Shown here in pieces: positions 22,629 to 29,234 of a stretch of DNA of 34,009 bases. How positions within the stretch are numbered: position 1 is the stretch's first letter; the number at the start of each line of letters is the position of its first letter. The position numbers and the translations under genes are program-made. The stretch comes from Lachnospiraceae bacterium (GTDB lineage: Bacteria; Bacillota; Clostridia; Lachnospirales; Lachnospiraceae): positions 1-34,009 of the forward strand of contig JAGALK010000031.1 in assembly GCA_017625255.1 (NCBI GenBank), read 5' to 3'. The notes under the pieces are model-generated. The model saw nothing but the letters and a program-made list of their open reading frames with translations. It was not told the origin of the DNA and made no database searches.

Positions 22629-23342
22629 ATGTCAAAGAAGAAAATTATATTATTTATTTGCATTGCTGTTTCAATTCTTGCTATTGTAATCATTATGGGA
22701 CTAATGATTATTTCTCCTACTCTCTTCTTTTCGTCCCAAGATGCCGAAATTGATGAAGACAAACCGCAAATTGCAGAGGACATTGAGGGACTGGAACTTA
22801 TCGGTAGTGAAGATGAATTAAAAGATACAGAAATTGTAATGGAAAATACCGACAAAGAAAACACTTCTGAATATAATGTGTCACCAACAAGCCCAAATTA
22901 TAATGTCTGGGAGGCACTCGGTTTAGACAGCCCCGCTGATAACGCTGTAATAAGTGACGATTATACCGAAGAAGATGTTGGTGATTTTGAGGGACCTATT
23001 GAAGTTGAAGAAAATAAAGAATTGACGGAAAGCATCTTTTACTTGAATAATCCCGCCTATTTAAGCGGTGAAACAAATCTCGGAACCAACGGATTTTATA
23101 ATCTCTACGAATGTGTAGAAGACTATTTTGATTACTACTTCCCGGAGGAACCGAAAGAATACGAAGGTATCGTAATTGAAGGTTCATACAAGGACAAGGG
23201 CGATTATCGTTCATTCTTGTTGGAAGTTTATAAAGAAGACGGAACAACTTGGTTGATTGAGTGCGATTATGTGGTATCAATGAATTATTATGAGTTCTTC
23301 TGCGATGAAATAAACCCTCGTCCCAAGACTGGGGAAGATTAA
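22629..23342 (+). CDS. Membrane-anchored hypothetical protein of the transfer operon
   Basis: The ATG at 22629 is preferred over an upstream in-frame start inside the previous gene because GAAAGGAAAA lies 8-16 bases upstream and the protein then begins with a normal basic N-terminus (MSKKKII). The product is 237 aa: one membrane helix (about 5-30), then a Glu/Asp-rich external region, then a compact C-terminal part rich in Tyr, Phe and Glu from about residue 130. The arrangement recalls single-pass proteins such as TcpC/VirB8-like conjugation accessories, but no family signature was recognised. It ends the transfer operon visible here; a terminator follows after 8 bases. Confidence 0.6.
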   Translation: MSKKKIILFICIAVSILAIVIIMGLMIISPTLFFSSQDAEIDEDKPQIAEDIEGLELIGSEDELKDTEIVMENTDKENTSEYNVSPTSPNYNVWEALGLDSPADNAVISDDYTEEDVGDFEGPIEVEENKELTESIFYLNNPAYLSGETNLGTNGFYNLYECVEDYFDYYFPEEPKEYEGIVIEGSYKDKGDYRSFLLEVYKEDGTTWLIECDYVVSMNYYEFFCDEINPRPKTGED

Positions 23343-23350
23343 AAAGAATT

Positions 23351-23384
23351 AAAGCAACCTACGGCGTGTGGGTTGCTTTTTTTT
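23351..23384 (+). terminator. Terminator of the transfer operon
   Basis: AAAGCAACC pairs with GGTTGCTTT around an 11-base loop, and eight T residues follow. Confidence 0.85.
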
Positions 23385-23432
23385 GAGATATTTTTCTCTG
23401 TATGATGCACTATGTTTCGTGGGAACGATTGT

Positions 23433-23454
23433 CCCCTTTTGTAAAGAAAGGGGG
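23433..23454 (+). promoter_or_regulatory. Ribosome-site sequestering hairpin of toxin 1
   Basis: CCCCTTT (23433-23439) can pair with AAAGGGG (23447-23453), which is the core of the ribosome binding site for the ATG at 23463. Such self-masking leaders are typical of type I toxin mRNAs. A possible but weak promoter lies at 23378-23406 (TTTTTT, 17 bases, TATGAT). Confidence 0.65.
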
Positions 23455-23462
23455 TGTTTTCT

Positions 23463-23603
23463 ATGAACTATATTACATACGACAATTTAGTACAGACTGG
23501 TTTATTCATTGTAGCACTCATAGGTCTGATTATTCAGATCAAAATTCTTATCCGCAAGTCAAACTTGCAATTTCTAAAAAGATGCGTTATAATACAAACA
23601 TAA
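23463..23603 (+). CDS. Small hydrophobic type I toxin, holin-like
   Basis: The product is 46 aa. It begins MNYITYDNLVQTGLFIVALI, has one membrane helix at about residues 9-30, and ends with a basic tail (RKSNLQFLKRC). This is the layout of the putative holin-like toxin family found in Firmicutes (TxpA/BsrG-type membrane peptides): a short polar start, one helix, then a cationic end. The ribosome site AAAGGGGG is strong but masked by a hairpin. The 3' part of the gene contains a second promoter that would yield a small RNA. Conjugative elements often carry such genes for post-segregational killing. Toxicity is inferred. Confidence 0.7.
   Translation: MNYITYDNLVQTGLFIVALIGLIIQIKILIRKSNLQFLKRCVIIQT
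23565..23593 (+). promoter_or_regulatory. Strong internal promoter inside toxin 1
   Basis: TTGCAA (23565-23570), exactly 17 bases, and a perfect TATAAT (23588-23593) lie inside the end of the toxin coding sequence. The predicted start is near A23600, three bases before the stop codon ends. Confidence 0.75.
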
Positions 23604-23690
23604 AAGGTGCTACCCGTTCAGTAACGGTTCGCCTAAATTGTTATTTACTAAAAAAGCAACCGACAACTTTGCGAGAGGCGGTTGTTTTTT
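23600..23690 (+). ncRNA. Candidate small regulatory RNA of the toxin locus
   Basis: From the promoter at 23565 to the terminator at 23690 gives an RNA of about 90 bases. Its 5' end carries GGTGCTACC, ten variable bases, then CGGTTCGCC (23606-23633), which can fold with GGTG pairing to CGCC and ACC to GGT. Its 3' end is the shared bidirectional terminator, so it is antisense to the 3' end of the opposing transcript from 23927. It may be the antitoxin RNA for the minus-strand gene, in the style of convergent Fst/RNAII or TxpA/RatA pairs. No family assignment could be tested. Confidence 0.6.
23651..23690 (+). terminator. Bidirectional terminator between two convergent toxin units
   Basis: AAAAAGCAACCG (23651-23662) pairs with CGGTTGTTTTTT (23679-23690) with one G-T pair, around a 16-base loop. 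T-runs occur on both strands. It would end both the plus-strand transcripts and the minus-strand transcript from 23927. Confidence 0.75.
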
Positions 23691-23696
23691 TAGTGG

Positions 23697-23847
23697 TTAT
23701 GTATCTTTTCGGCTTTGCAAGATACTGATAATCGTAACAACGGTACCGCCGATTGTTACTGCGGTACTGAATATTGTCACTACAATACTCACTACACCGA
23801 TTATTGTTTCTAACACTAAAATCTGACCTTTCAACTATACTCTTCAT
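23697..23847 (-). pseudogene. Second small toxin-like gene, probably frameshifted
   Basis: On the minus strand GAAAGGGGGAG stands eight bases before ATG 23847-23845, an ideal start. That frame gives an unnatural Arg/Tyr/Cys/Asn-rich peptide that runs through the terminator. One frame over, from TTG 23834 or GTG 23816 to the stop at 23699-23697, the code is a membrane peptide: LETIIGVVSIVVTIFSTAV, then IGGTVVTIISILQSRKDT. Removing one base between ATG and TTG would join them into a 49-aa toxin-like protein. ACTTCC (23879-23874) can pair with GGGAGT (23857-23852) to mask the ribosome site, as in toxin 1. Either a recent frameshift or a sequence error, or initiation at the GTG, would explain this. 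Confidence 0.5.
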
Positions 23848-23897
23848 ACCAACTCCCCCTTTCAAAAAAAAATGGAAGTCCGATAAAAAGGCTAAAA

Positions 23898-23925
23898 GGC
23901 GAACCGCCACCGTTTAGGTAGCACC
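23898..23925 (-). repeat. GGTGCTACC-N10-CGGTTCGCC element, minus-strand copy
   Basis: Read on the minus strand this 28-base element has the same nine-base ends and the same length as the plus-strand element at 23606-23633, with a different ten-base middle. It lies one base after the predicted start of the minus-strand transcript, so both opposing RNAs start with the same hairpin-forming element. Confidence 0.75.
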
Positions 23926-23933
23926 CTATAATT

Positions 23934-23962
23934 ATTTTAGCATAAAAATACTGCAAATGCAA
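23934..23962 (-). promoter_or_regulatory. Promoter of the minus-strand toxin-like transcript
   Basis: On the minus strand: TTGCAT (23962-23957), 17 bases, TAAAAT (23939-23934); predicted start near 23927. The sortase operon ends at 23965 with no clear terminator, so read-through from there is also possible. Confidence 0.65.
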
Positions 23963-23964
23963 AA

Positions 23965-24519
23965 TTATAGCCGTTTATGTGAAAAAGAGATAACGCTTTT
24001 GGGAAGAAGCATCGCAGGTGTGGGATATTTCCTTGCAATACGGTCTGCCGTATACAAATATTTGTTACGATCAAAAGGCGATACGCTCTGTTTTATCATT
24101 TCTTTTCTTACATACTCCGCAAATTCGTGCGTGGTAGAACACATACGCAGATGCTCTACTCTTCCGGTATCAGCATCAGCAAGGATAATTCTGCATACAT
24201 ATCCTTCATTTTTGGGTAGAGGCTTAAAATCTATGGGAAAATCTAACCCTTCCTGCATCTTGATATGGAAAGAACAATCCATTACGGGCATATTGCCGAT
24301 TTCAAAGAGAAACTGCATAAAATCATCAATCATAGCCAAATGCACTGTAATATCCCGACTAAATTCTCTAATTTCATCAGTAGAGGGAGTTTTCAAATAA
24401 AACATAAAAGCAAATCCGGTCAGAGAAGAATAAAGAATATCTACTCTATCCTGCCCTTTCTTTAAGAAATCATAACATTTCCCTGCGGTTATTTGTATCA
24501 ATTCAAAATTATTATCCAT
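23965..24519 (-). CDS. Hypothetical protein, 184 aa
   Basis: A soluble alpha/beta protein beginning MDNNFELIQITAGKCYDFLK. It has Asp/Glu-rich helices and a final basic helical end (KYLYTADRIARKYPTP). No family is recognised and no signal or membrane segment is present. Its ATG overlaps the stop codon of the preceding gene (TAATG), with AGGAGAGGG upstream, so translation is coupled. It is the fifth and last gene of the minus-strand operon that starts with the sortase. Confidence 0.6.
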   Translation of the reverse strand: MDNNFELIQITAGKCYDFLKKGQDRVDILYSSLTGFAFMFYLKTPSTDEIREFSRDITVHLAMIDDFMQFLFEIGNMPVMDCSFHIKMQEGLDFPIDFKPLPKNEGYVCRIILADADTGRVEHLRMCSTTHEFAEYVRKEMIKQSVSPFDRNKYLYTADRIARKYPTPAMLLPKSVISFSHKRL

Positions 24520-25007
24520 TATAATCCCTCTCCTTTGTGATACATTTTACTATCACAAACCCAGTAATTACCGATAGTCTTATCGGTACAATCCCATATA
24601 TCAAAAACCTTGTACTTATTATCACTATCTAATCGGATAGCGACAATATGATGCCCGCCGATATTCGCAACAATATCATAAGAAAAACCACATTTACTGT
24701 CCTTGTACTTTTTATTCAGCAATTCGCAAAACTCTTTACCCGTGTATTTGGTATTATCCATTTTTCTCGGCTGTTTCTTTTTCTCAAAACCAATATATTC
24801 AAGATATTTACTAAAACACTTCGCATCGCTAGGCATTTCCTTGTATTTATGGGCGAAAACCACTAAATCATCAAGAACACTATCCCACGATATTCCCGAA
24901 GCATAGGAAATAGCTCGCACAACGCAATCACTTGACCGCTTATCCTTTGGATTAGCGTTGAAATAAGTGAAACATGAGGTATTTTTCGGTATTTTCTTAA
25001 TCATCAC
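24519..25007 (-). CDS. C39-like papain-fold protein, 162 aa
   Basis: The protein has the order of a small papain-like peptidase: Cys28 in SSDCVVRAISYASG near the N-terminus, a His pair in GGHHIVAIRLD about 90 residues later, and Asp in VFDIWDCTDKTIGNYW. Proteins with this layout are common on phages and plasmids of clostridia and are usually listed as hypothetical or C39-like. There is no signal peptide, so it should act in the cytoplasm. The substrate is unknown. It starts with two consecutive Met codons, overlaps the upstream gene by 11 bases and the downstream gene by one. A second, exported C39-like domain is encoded at 20168. Confidence 0.6.
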   Translation of the reverse strand: MMIKKIPKNTSCFTYFNANPKDKRSSDCVVRAISYASGISWDSVLDDLVVFAHKYKEMPSDAKCFSKYLEYIGFEKKKQPRKMDNTKYTGKEFCELLNKKYKDSKCGFSYDIVANIGGHHIVAIRLDSDNKYKVFDIWDCTDKTIGNYWVCDSKMYHKGEGL

Positions 25008-25413
25008 TTTCTCCTTCCACTCTTAACAATAAGTAATCCGCTTTCATAAAAGAGATTTCTTCAAGAAACTTAAAAAAATCATCACTGTTTTCGGGTTTTT
25101 TTGCATTTCTTTTGTTATAACCAGCTTCCGTCCAACGCTTAAATACATTCTTAACAGCATCTCCCCTCGCAGACGCATAATTTTGCAAGCGGTTGTTTTT
25201 TACATTTCCCGTATAATTGATAGGAAATAAACGGAAAGTAACCTGCGTACCTTCTCCCGATACACGAATACCGTCTTGATATGTGGTGTTTGTCGCTATT
25301 TTGTCAAACACACTGTCTACATCGGCTTTCAACAAAACAAAGCCAAACTCTCCATAAATCAATTCACTGATTACTTCGTCAATAGGCACACTTGAAGCAT
25401 TTTTTAATTCCAA
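24997..25413 (-). CDS. Hypothetical protein, 138 aa
   Basis: The start is a TTG (25413-25411), supported by AAAGGAG nine bases upstream; no in-frame ATG is available nearby. The protein is soluble, with a mixed strand/helix pattern and a Lys/Arg-rich middle (NNRLQNYASARGDAVKNVFKR). No motif is recognised. It is the third gene of the sortase operon, 15 bases after the preceding gene. Confidence 0.55.
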   Translation of the reverse strand: MELKNASSVPIDEVISELIYGEFGFVLLKADVDSVFDKIATNTTYQDGIRVSGEGTQVTFRLFPINYTGNVKNNRLQNYASARGDAVKNVFKRWTEAGYNKRNAKKPENSDDFFKFLEEISFMKADYLLLRVEGESDD

Positions 25414-25428
25414 AATTCAATCTCCTTT

Positions 25429-25815
25429 CTAATCTATAAAATTAAGGGCATAATGAACCACTACGCACTGTCCGACTACGCTAAAAATCCATTTATGATA
25501 AGTTGATGAATTTTCAGCTTCAATAGAAAACTCACCGTCCTTTATACCTTGATACATCAAATAGGCTGTGGCTCTGTCGTTATCATAATCATACTCTCTT
25601 GCCGACCAGTCCGGCATCGTTTGGCGATACTGGGACATCGAAGAATAAATATTGTTAGAAATTTCATTTTCCATTTTTTTGACCGGACAACGAATAATCT
25701 TATGTTCAAAAACGGTAAGCCCCAGCGTATCACAGACCTTGATGAAGTCTAATAAAGTAAGAGATTTTTCCCCAAAGTCTTCTTCTATAATCTTCTTATA
25801 CAAATCATTTTTCAT
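25429..25815 (-). CDS. Hypothetical protein, 128 aa
   Basis: AAGGAGA precedes the ATG. The protein is soluble, with an N-terminal helical part (LYKKIIEEDFGEKSLTLLDF) and a Tyr/Asp-rich middle (DYDNDRATAYLMYQGIKDG). No known family. It follows the sortase gene by 11 bases and is therefore co-transcribed with it. Confidence 0.55.
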   Translation of the reverse strand: MKNDLYKKIIEEDFGEKSLTLLDFIKVCDTLGLTVFEHKIIRCPVKKMENEISNNIYSSMSQYRQTMPDWSAREYDYDNDRATAYLMYQGIKDGEFSIEAENSSTYHKWIFSVVGQCVVVHYALNFID

Positions 25816-25826
25816 AATTTTTCTCC

Positions 25827-26753
25827 TTATCTTAACTTCATTGGCAATAATGGATTAGGATTTAAGGTTGCAGAAGATACAATATCTTCATACTCTTCTC
25901 CAACTTCCAACCGCCTAGCCATAACAACCATTCTGTTTGTACCGCTACCGTGTAATTCTACCGAACAGCTGGATAAAGTGATATAAGCATCATCAATGGT
26001 ATTTTCAATCGGTACATTTATCCAACTTCTGCGCGATACTTCGCCCATATACCACTCGTAGTCCTGCATAGAAACAAATTCTGTATTATCAAAGTAAATG
26101 AATGTATCTGTATCAGAAGTATCAACTAAATAGTAAGCAAAAATCAACCACCGGCTTGTACCGTCTTCGGTAATAATCTCTACAATCGGGTGTTCCTTGT
26201 AGTATTCAATGTCCCGGTAATTATTCAAATCAGCAAAGACATCTAATCCGTTCAGACGGATATTATGACCGTATATAATGTTATTACCGCTGACACGGGA
26301 TAAATCGCTACCGATTGATAAAAATGGTACACCATGACTGTTATGCTCTTTGTTAAGGTCACGATTAAGGTAATACCCTTCATCAGCAGGAGTATACATA
26401 ATCGGGTGATTAAGAACACTGTCGTTAATACGGATCATTGCAACCACATCTTCGTTGTAATCCATATAAGTCTTTAAAAGGCTTGTATCACTATCGTTTT
26501 CCGTATAATATTGCGTCGGCTCATACCCGTCTTCATACATAACACCGTCCTGCAAGCTCGTATTCGCCCCATTTAGCCCGTTTTCTTCGTTTGATGCAGA
26601 TTTTACCGACCTAACAGCTGAAATCCCGCAAATCGTCAAAATCAGAACGCCTACGCCTATCACAATACCGATGCGTCGCAACGATTTACTTTCCGGTTCG
26701 TCACTTTCATCGTATTCAAAATTAAAATCATCTTCGTCCATATAATTTTTCAT
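25827..26753 (-). CDS. Class B sortase
   Basis: The product is 308 aa: an acidic cytoplasmic start, one membrane helix (about 27-47), a spacer, then the sortase domain. Catalytic residues are His163 in IIYGHNI, Cys263 in ITLSSCS and Arg274 in SGTNRMVV. The spacing and the Ser in place of Thr before Cys fit class B enzymes of clostridia. Sortases join surface proteins to peptidoglycan or to each other. No protein in this window has an obvious LPXTG-type signal; the large surface protein at 29235 has only a membrane anchor. A substrate may lie elsewhere on the element or use an unusual motif. It is the first gene of a five-gene operon with its own promoter. Confidence 0.9.
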   Translation of the reverse strand: MKNYMDEDDFNFEYDESDEPESKSLRRIGIVIGVGVLILTICGISAVRSVKSASNEENGLNGANTSLQDGVMYEDGYEPTQYYTENDSDTSLLKTYMDYNEDVVAMIRINDSVLNHPIMYTPADEGYYLNRDLNKEHNSHGVPFLSIGSDLSRVSGNNIIYGHNIRLNGLDVFADLNNYRDIEYYKEHPIVEIITEDGTSRWLIFAYYLVDTSDTDTFIYFDNTEFVSMQDYEWYMGEVSRRSWINVPIENTIDDAYITLSSCSVELHGSGTNRMVVMARRLEVGEEYEDIVSSATLNPNPLLPMKLR

Positions 26754-26781
26754 ACATTTTCTCCCTTCATTTGGTTCGTAT

Positions 26782-26816
26782 AAGTATATTATACTTTATT
26801 CGTCTGCAAAAGGCAA
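26782..26816 (-). promoter_or_regulatory. Sortase operon promoter with palindrome
   Basis: On the minus strand: TTGCCT (26816-26811), 17 bases, TATAAT (26793-26788). The -10 box sits inside the perfect palindrome AAGTATA T TATACTT (26782-26796), which matches the one at 17334-17348 except for the central base. Confidence 0.7.
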
Positions 26817-26828
26817 AAAAACAGACAG

Positions 26829-26930
26829 TTGCAGACTGGAAATTATTGTGCTAGAATATAATTGTAAAATTTATCAACAATATGGACTAACAATATAGAG
26901 ATTTTCCGTAGGGAATTTCTCTTTTTTTGT
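26829..26930 (+). promoter_or_regulatory. Promoter and attenuator leader, copy 4
   Basis: TTGCAG (26829-26834), 17 bases, TAGAAT (26852-26857), start G26864. The RNA begins GTAAAATTT, carries GACTAACAA at 26885-26893, and meets a terminator at 26897-26928. The T-run is followed by GTC only, so pairing back to the GACTAACAA element is shorter than in copies 1-3. The stem sequence is quite different from the other copies but the architecture is the same. The next gene starts 160 bases downstream. Confidence 0.75.
26897..26928 (+). terminator. Leader terminator, copy 4
   Basis: AGAGA (26897-26901) pairs with TCTCT (26918-26922). After a small internal loop TTTCC (26903-26907) pairs with GGGAA (26911-26915) around GTA. 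Seven T residues follow. Confidence 0.8.
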
Positions 26931-26937
26931 CAAAAAC

Positions 26938-27076
26938 TTGTGAATAATAAATAAAGTGATATAATAGTATTAAAGAAAAATATAAATATGGGTATAGCCC
27001 CGTAAAAAAACAATCGGGGATATATCACAATCCCTGTTTATTTATAGATAAAATAATGAAATCTGCACAAGCAGGG
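26938..27076 (+). promoter_or_regulatory. Second promoter and structured leader of the nuclease gene
   Basis: TTGTGA (26938-26943), 16 bases, TATAAT (26960-26965). The 5' leader holds a stem with CCCCG (26998-27002) and CGGGG (27015-27019), and CTGC ACAA GCAG just before the ribosome site. The gene can therefore be expressed without passing the terminator at 26897, or from both promoters. No known riboswitch was recognised. Confidence 0.5.
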
Positions 27077-27089
27077 AAAGAGGTAAAAA

Positions 27090-28049
27090 ATGAATGAACC
27101 AACAAATTTAGCAACAACAATCGACAGTGCAGGCTCCACATCGGGTATGTATGATAAACTCATGAAGGAACTGTTAGCAGACAAGCAGGTATTGGCTCGT
27201 ATCTTGAAAAATACAATGAATGAGTTTAAAGATATGGAAATCCCGAACATTATTCAGTGTTTAGGAAGTGTTCACATTCAAGAACAAAGAGTTGAACCGG
27301 GTTTGTCAAATTTAGGAAAGGTAGAAAGAACAGCAACCGAAAACAGCGCACAAGGAGAAGGAACAATATATTACGATATTCGTTTCTCGGCGTATGTAAA
27401 AAACAGAACAGTAAAAATTTTAATCAATGTCGAAGCTCAAAAAAGCATCAAAGCTAGTCAATTAAAATATCATATCGTAAATAGAATTGTCTTTTACTTG
27501 GCTAGAATGATCTCGGCTGAAAAAGAGGTTGAATTTTTCAATAGTGATTACGATAATATTAAAAAGGTCGCAAGTATATGGATTTGTATGAGTGACAACG
27601 AAAAAGACGGTTCTATTGAAAAATTATCATTAAGTTCCGATGAAGTGTATGGAGAAAGCACTGGGCTTTTATCTACGGACTTAATGGAAGGCTATCTTAT
27701 CTGTTTAAGAAAATCAGATAATGTTAAAGCGTCAAAGAATGAACTTATATCTATGTTGGAAGATTTGATTAACGGTAAAGATGCAGAAGAAAAAAAGCGA
27801 AATCTGGAAACCAAACATAATATGATAATGAGTGAAGAGTTTGAAGGGAGGTTATCTCAAATGTGTAATTTAAGTGGCTTAGTATTAGAAGAAGGAATGG
27901 AGAAAGAAAGGGAGAATGGACTTAAAGCGTTAATTGCCACAATAAAAGAATTATCCCCCGGTATATGCGTTGAAGATGTATATAAATTAGTAATTAAAAA
28001 TGAAACATATAAAGATGTAACACCGGAACGAATAAAAAAATATTTGTAA
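27090..28049 (+). CDS. Rpn-type PD-(D/E)XK nuclease/transposase-like protein
   Basis: The product is 319 aa, a normal length for the PD-(D/E)XK 'transposase' (PDDEXK_2, Rpn-related) family that is present in many copies in Lachnospiraceae. The nuclease core is visible: Asp in IYYDIRFSAY (about residue 95), the catalytic strand ILINVEAQKS (about 110-119) with the E-x-Q triad, and then YHIVNRIVFYLARMIS. The C-terminal third is helical and ends EGMEKERENGLKALI. Family members are linked to recombination rather than to true DDE transposition. No terminal inverted repeats were found around it. It stands alone between two terminators and lies downstream of leader copy 4 and a second promoter. Confidence 0.8.
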   Translation: MNEPTNLATTIDSAGSTSGMYDKLMKELLADKQVLARILKNTMNEFKDMEIPNIIQCLGSVHIQEQRVEPGLSNLGKVERTATENSAQGEGTIYYDIRFSAYVKNRTVKILINVEAQKSIKASQLKYHIVNRIVFYLARMISAEKEVEFFNSDYDNIKKVASIWICMSDNEKDGSIEKLSLSSDEVYGESTGLLSTDLMEGYLICLRKSDNVKASKNELISMLEDLINGKDAEEKKRNLETKHNMIMSEEFEGRLSQMCNLSGLVLEEGMEKERENGLKALIATIKELSPGICVEDVYKLVIKNETYKDVTPERIKKYL

Positions 28050-28060
28050 AAAATGACATA

Positions 28061-28088
28061 AAAGGGTATGCTATGTGCGTACCCTTTT
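28061..28088 (+). terminator. Terminator of the nuclease gene
   Basis: AAAGGGTATGC pairs with GCGTACCCTTT (one T-G pair) around a short loop, followed by a T-run. Confidence 0.85.
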
Positions 28089-28094
28089 TTATTG

Positions 28095-28134
28095 CAAAAA
28101 AACAGAAGCGGGCTTTTTACACCCACTTCCGTTT
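28095..28134 (-). terminator. Terminator of the lipoprotein/surface protein operon
   Basis: On the minus strand AAACGGAAGTGGG pairs with CCCGCTTCTGTTT with two G-T pairs around GTGTAAAAAG, and a T-run follows. It stops the convergent minus-strand unit. Confidence 0.8.
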
Positions 28135-28153
28135 CTTTACGATTTTTCGTTGT

Positions 28154-29215
28154 CTATTCGGAAACTTCCTCGTAGGAAGCGATAGCAACCATTTTATAAA
28201 GGGTTGAAATATCTTCTTCGCTTACATCTTTAAGGGCATCAGCATACGCATAGTAGGTAACACTTGCACGATAGCCTAACGCCTCGCCTTTACCTTCGTA
28301 TACAGCCCAGTAAGTTGAAAGATACGCTTCGCAATCAAAAATTGCGTTACGGCTGATAGTTCCGTTTGCATCAGTATAAGCGTCGCCGTTCCAGCGTCCA
28401 CCAACCACACGATACAAATTAGCGTCTAAACCTAAGAAGGAAAGAATATCATTCTGATATCCGTCCCAAGTAGGAGTTGCAGAACTTTGGGGAACATATA
28501 CAGTCTTGCCGTAGCCTTCAAACGCCCATTTATCAACCGAAGTTGAATTGCAGGTAAATACACCGTCTACGGGATAACCGCTTCTCCAAGAGGGTTCTGA
28601 CTGACCGCTACTTACTAATTTACCGTTGATTTCCGCATCAGCTTCATCAACTTCATTGTAGTAAGAAATTGTTTTAACCTGTGGAATGTAAGGTGCCGTT
28701 GTTCTTGCGCCATATTCCACTCTTTCGGTTACGGTTGTGGTAATGGGTACAAGATCAGACCAGTTAAAGATGTCACCATTTAAGGTATATTTCTTTCCGG
28801 TTGCATCTGAAACCCACTCAATAGAAGTTTCAGCGTCTTCCTTTTCTTCCACTTCCACATCAACAGTATGTGCTACTACGCTCATAATCTCCGAAGTCTG
28901 ATATTCAGCATTTCCGGTGTACTTATACTTTACGCCGTCCACTTCAATCATTTCGGGAATTTCAAATCTCAATCCGTCTTCCGTTTCGGAATAGAACTGA
29001 TATTCCATTGTAATAATGTTCGTTTCTTCATCAGAAGCATCTTCGCCAGCTTCGCTTGACTGTTCGCTACCGCCTTCGATATTGTCTTCGGCTGTTACTC
29101 CCGCAGACGCATCTTCCGTTGCAGGAGTTTTATTACAACCGGTAATCAAAGTGGCAAGCATCATACTTGATAACAAAATCACGCCTAATTTTTTAGCAAT
29201 GTATTTCTTTTTCAT
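28154..29215 (-). CDS. Secreted lipoprotein, 353 aa
   Basis: The ATG at 29215 gives a standard lipoprotein signal (MKKKYIAKKLGVILLSS) with the lipobox LITGC; Cys26-27 would carry the lipid. An upstream in-frame ATG at 29248 overlaps the previous gene and adds only a charged extension; AGGA stands seven bases before 29215, which favours the shorter form. A Ser/Glu/Asp-rich spacer follows the lipobox. The rest is strand-rich, with many aromatic residues in the C-terminal half (WRSGYPVDG, WNGDAYTD). No family is recognised. It is co-transcribed with the large surface protein just upstream and may act as its partner on the outside of the cell. Confidence 0.7.
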   Translation of the reverse strand: MKKKYIAKKLGVILLSSMMLATLITGCNKTPATEDASAGVTAEDNIEGGSEQSSEAGEDASDEETNIITMEYQFYSETEDGLRFEIPEMIEVDGVKYKYTGNAEYQTSEIMSVVAHTVDVEVEEKEDAETSIEWVSDATGKKYTLNGDIFNWSDLVPITTTVTERVEYGARTTAPYIPQVKTISYYNEVDEADAEINGKLVSSGQSEPSWRSGYPVDGVFTCNSTSVDKWAFEGYGKTVYVPQSSATPTWDGYQNDILSFLGLDANLYRVVGGRWNGDAYTDANGTISRNAIFDCEAYLSTYWAVYEGKGEALGYRASVTYYAYADALKDVSEEDISTLYKMVAIASYEEVSE

Positions 29216-29234
29216 TATATATCCTGCCCCTTTC

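Noticed and set aside
23402..23728. 108-codon plus-strand ORF over the toxin locus
   Set aside because: It runs through the terminator stem and the small RNA and has no ribosome site of its own. The 46-codon frame at 23463 has a strong ribosome site and a typical membrane-peptide composition.
27090..28049. Treating the PD-(D/E)XK gene as an insertion sequence with ends
   Set aside because: No terminal inverted repeats or target-site duplication were seen around it, so no mobile-element boundaries are claimed.
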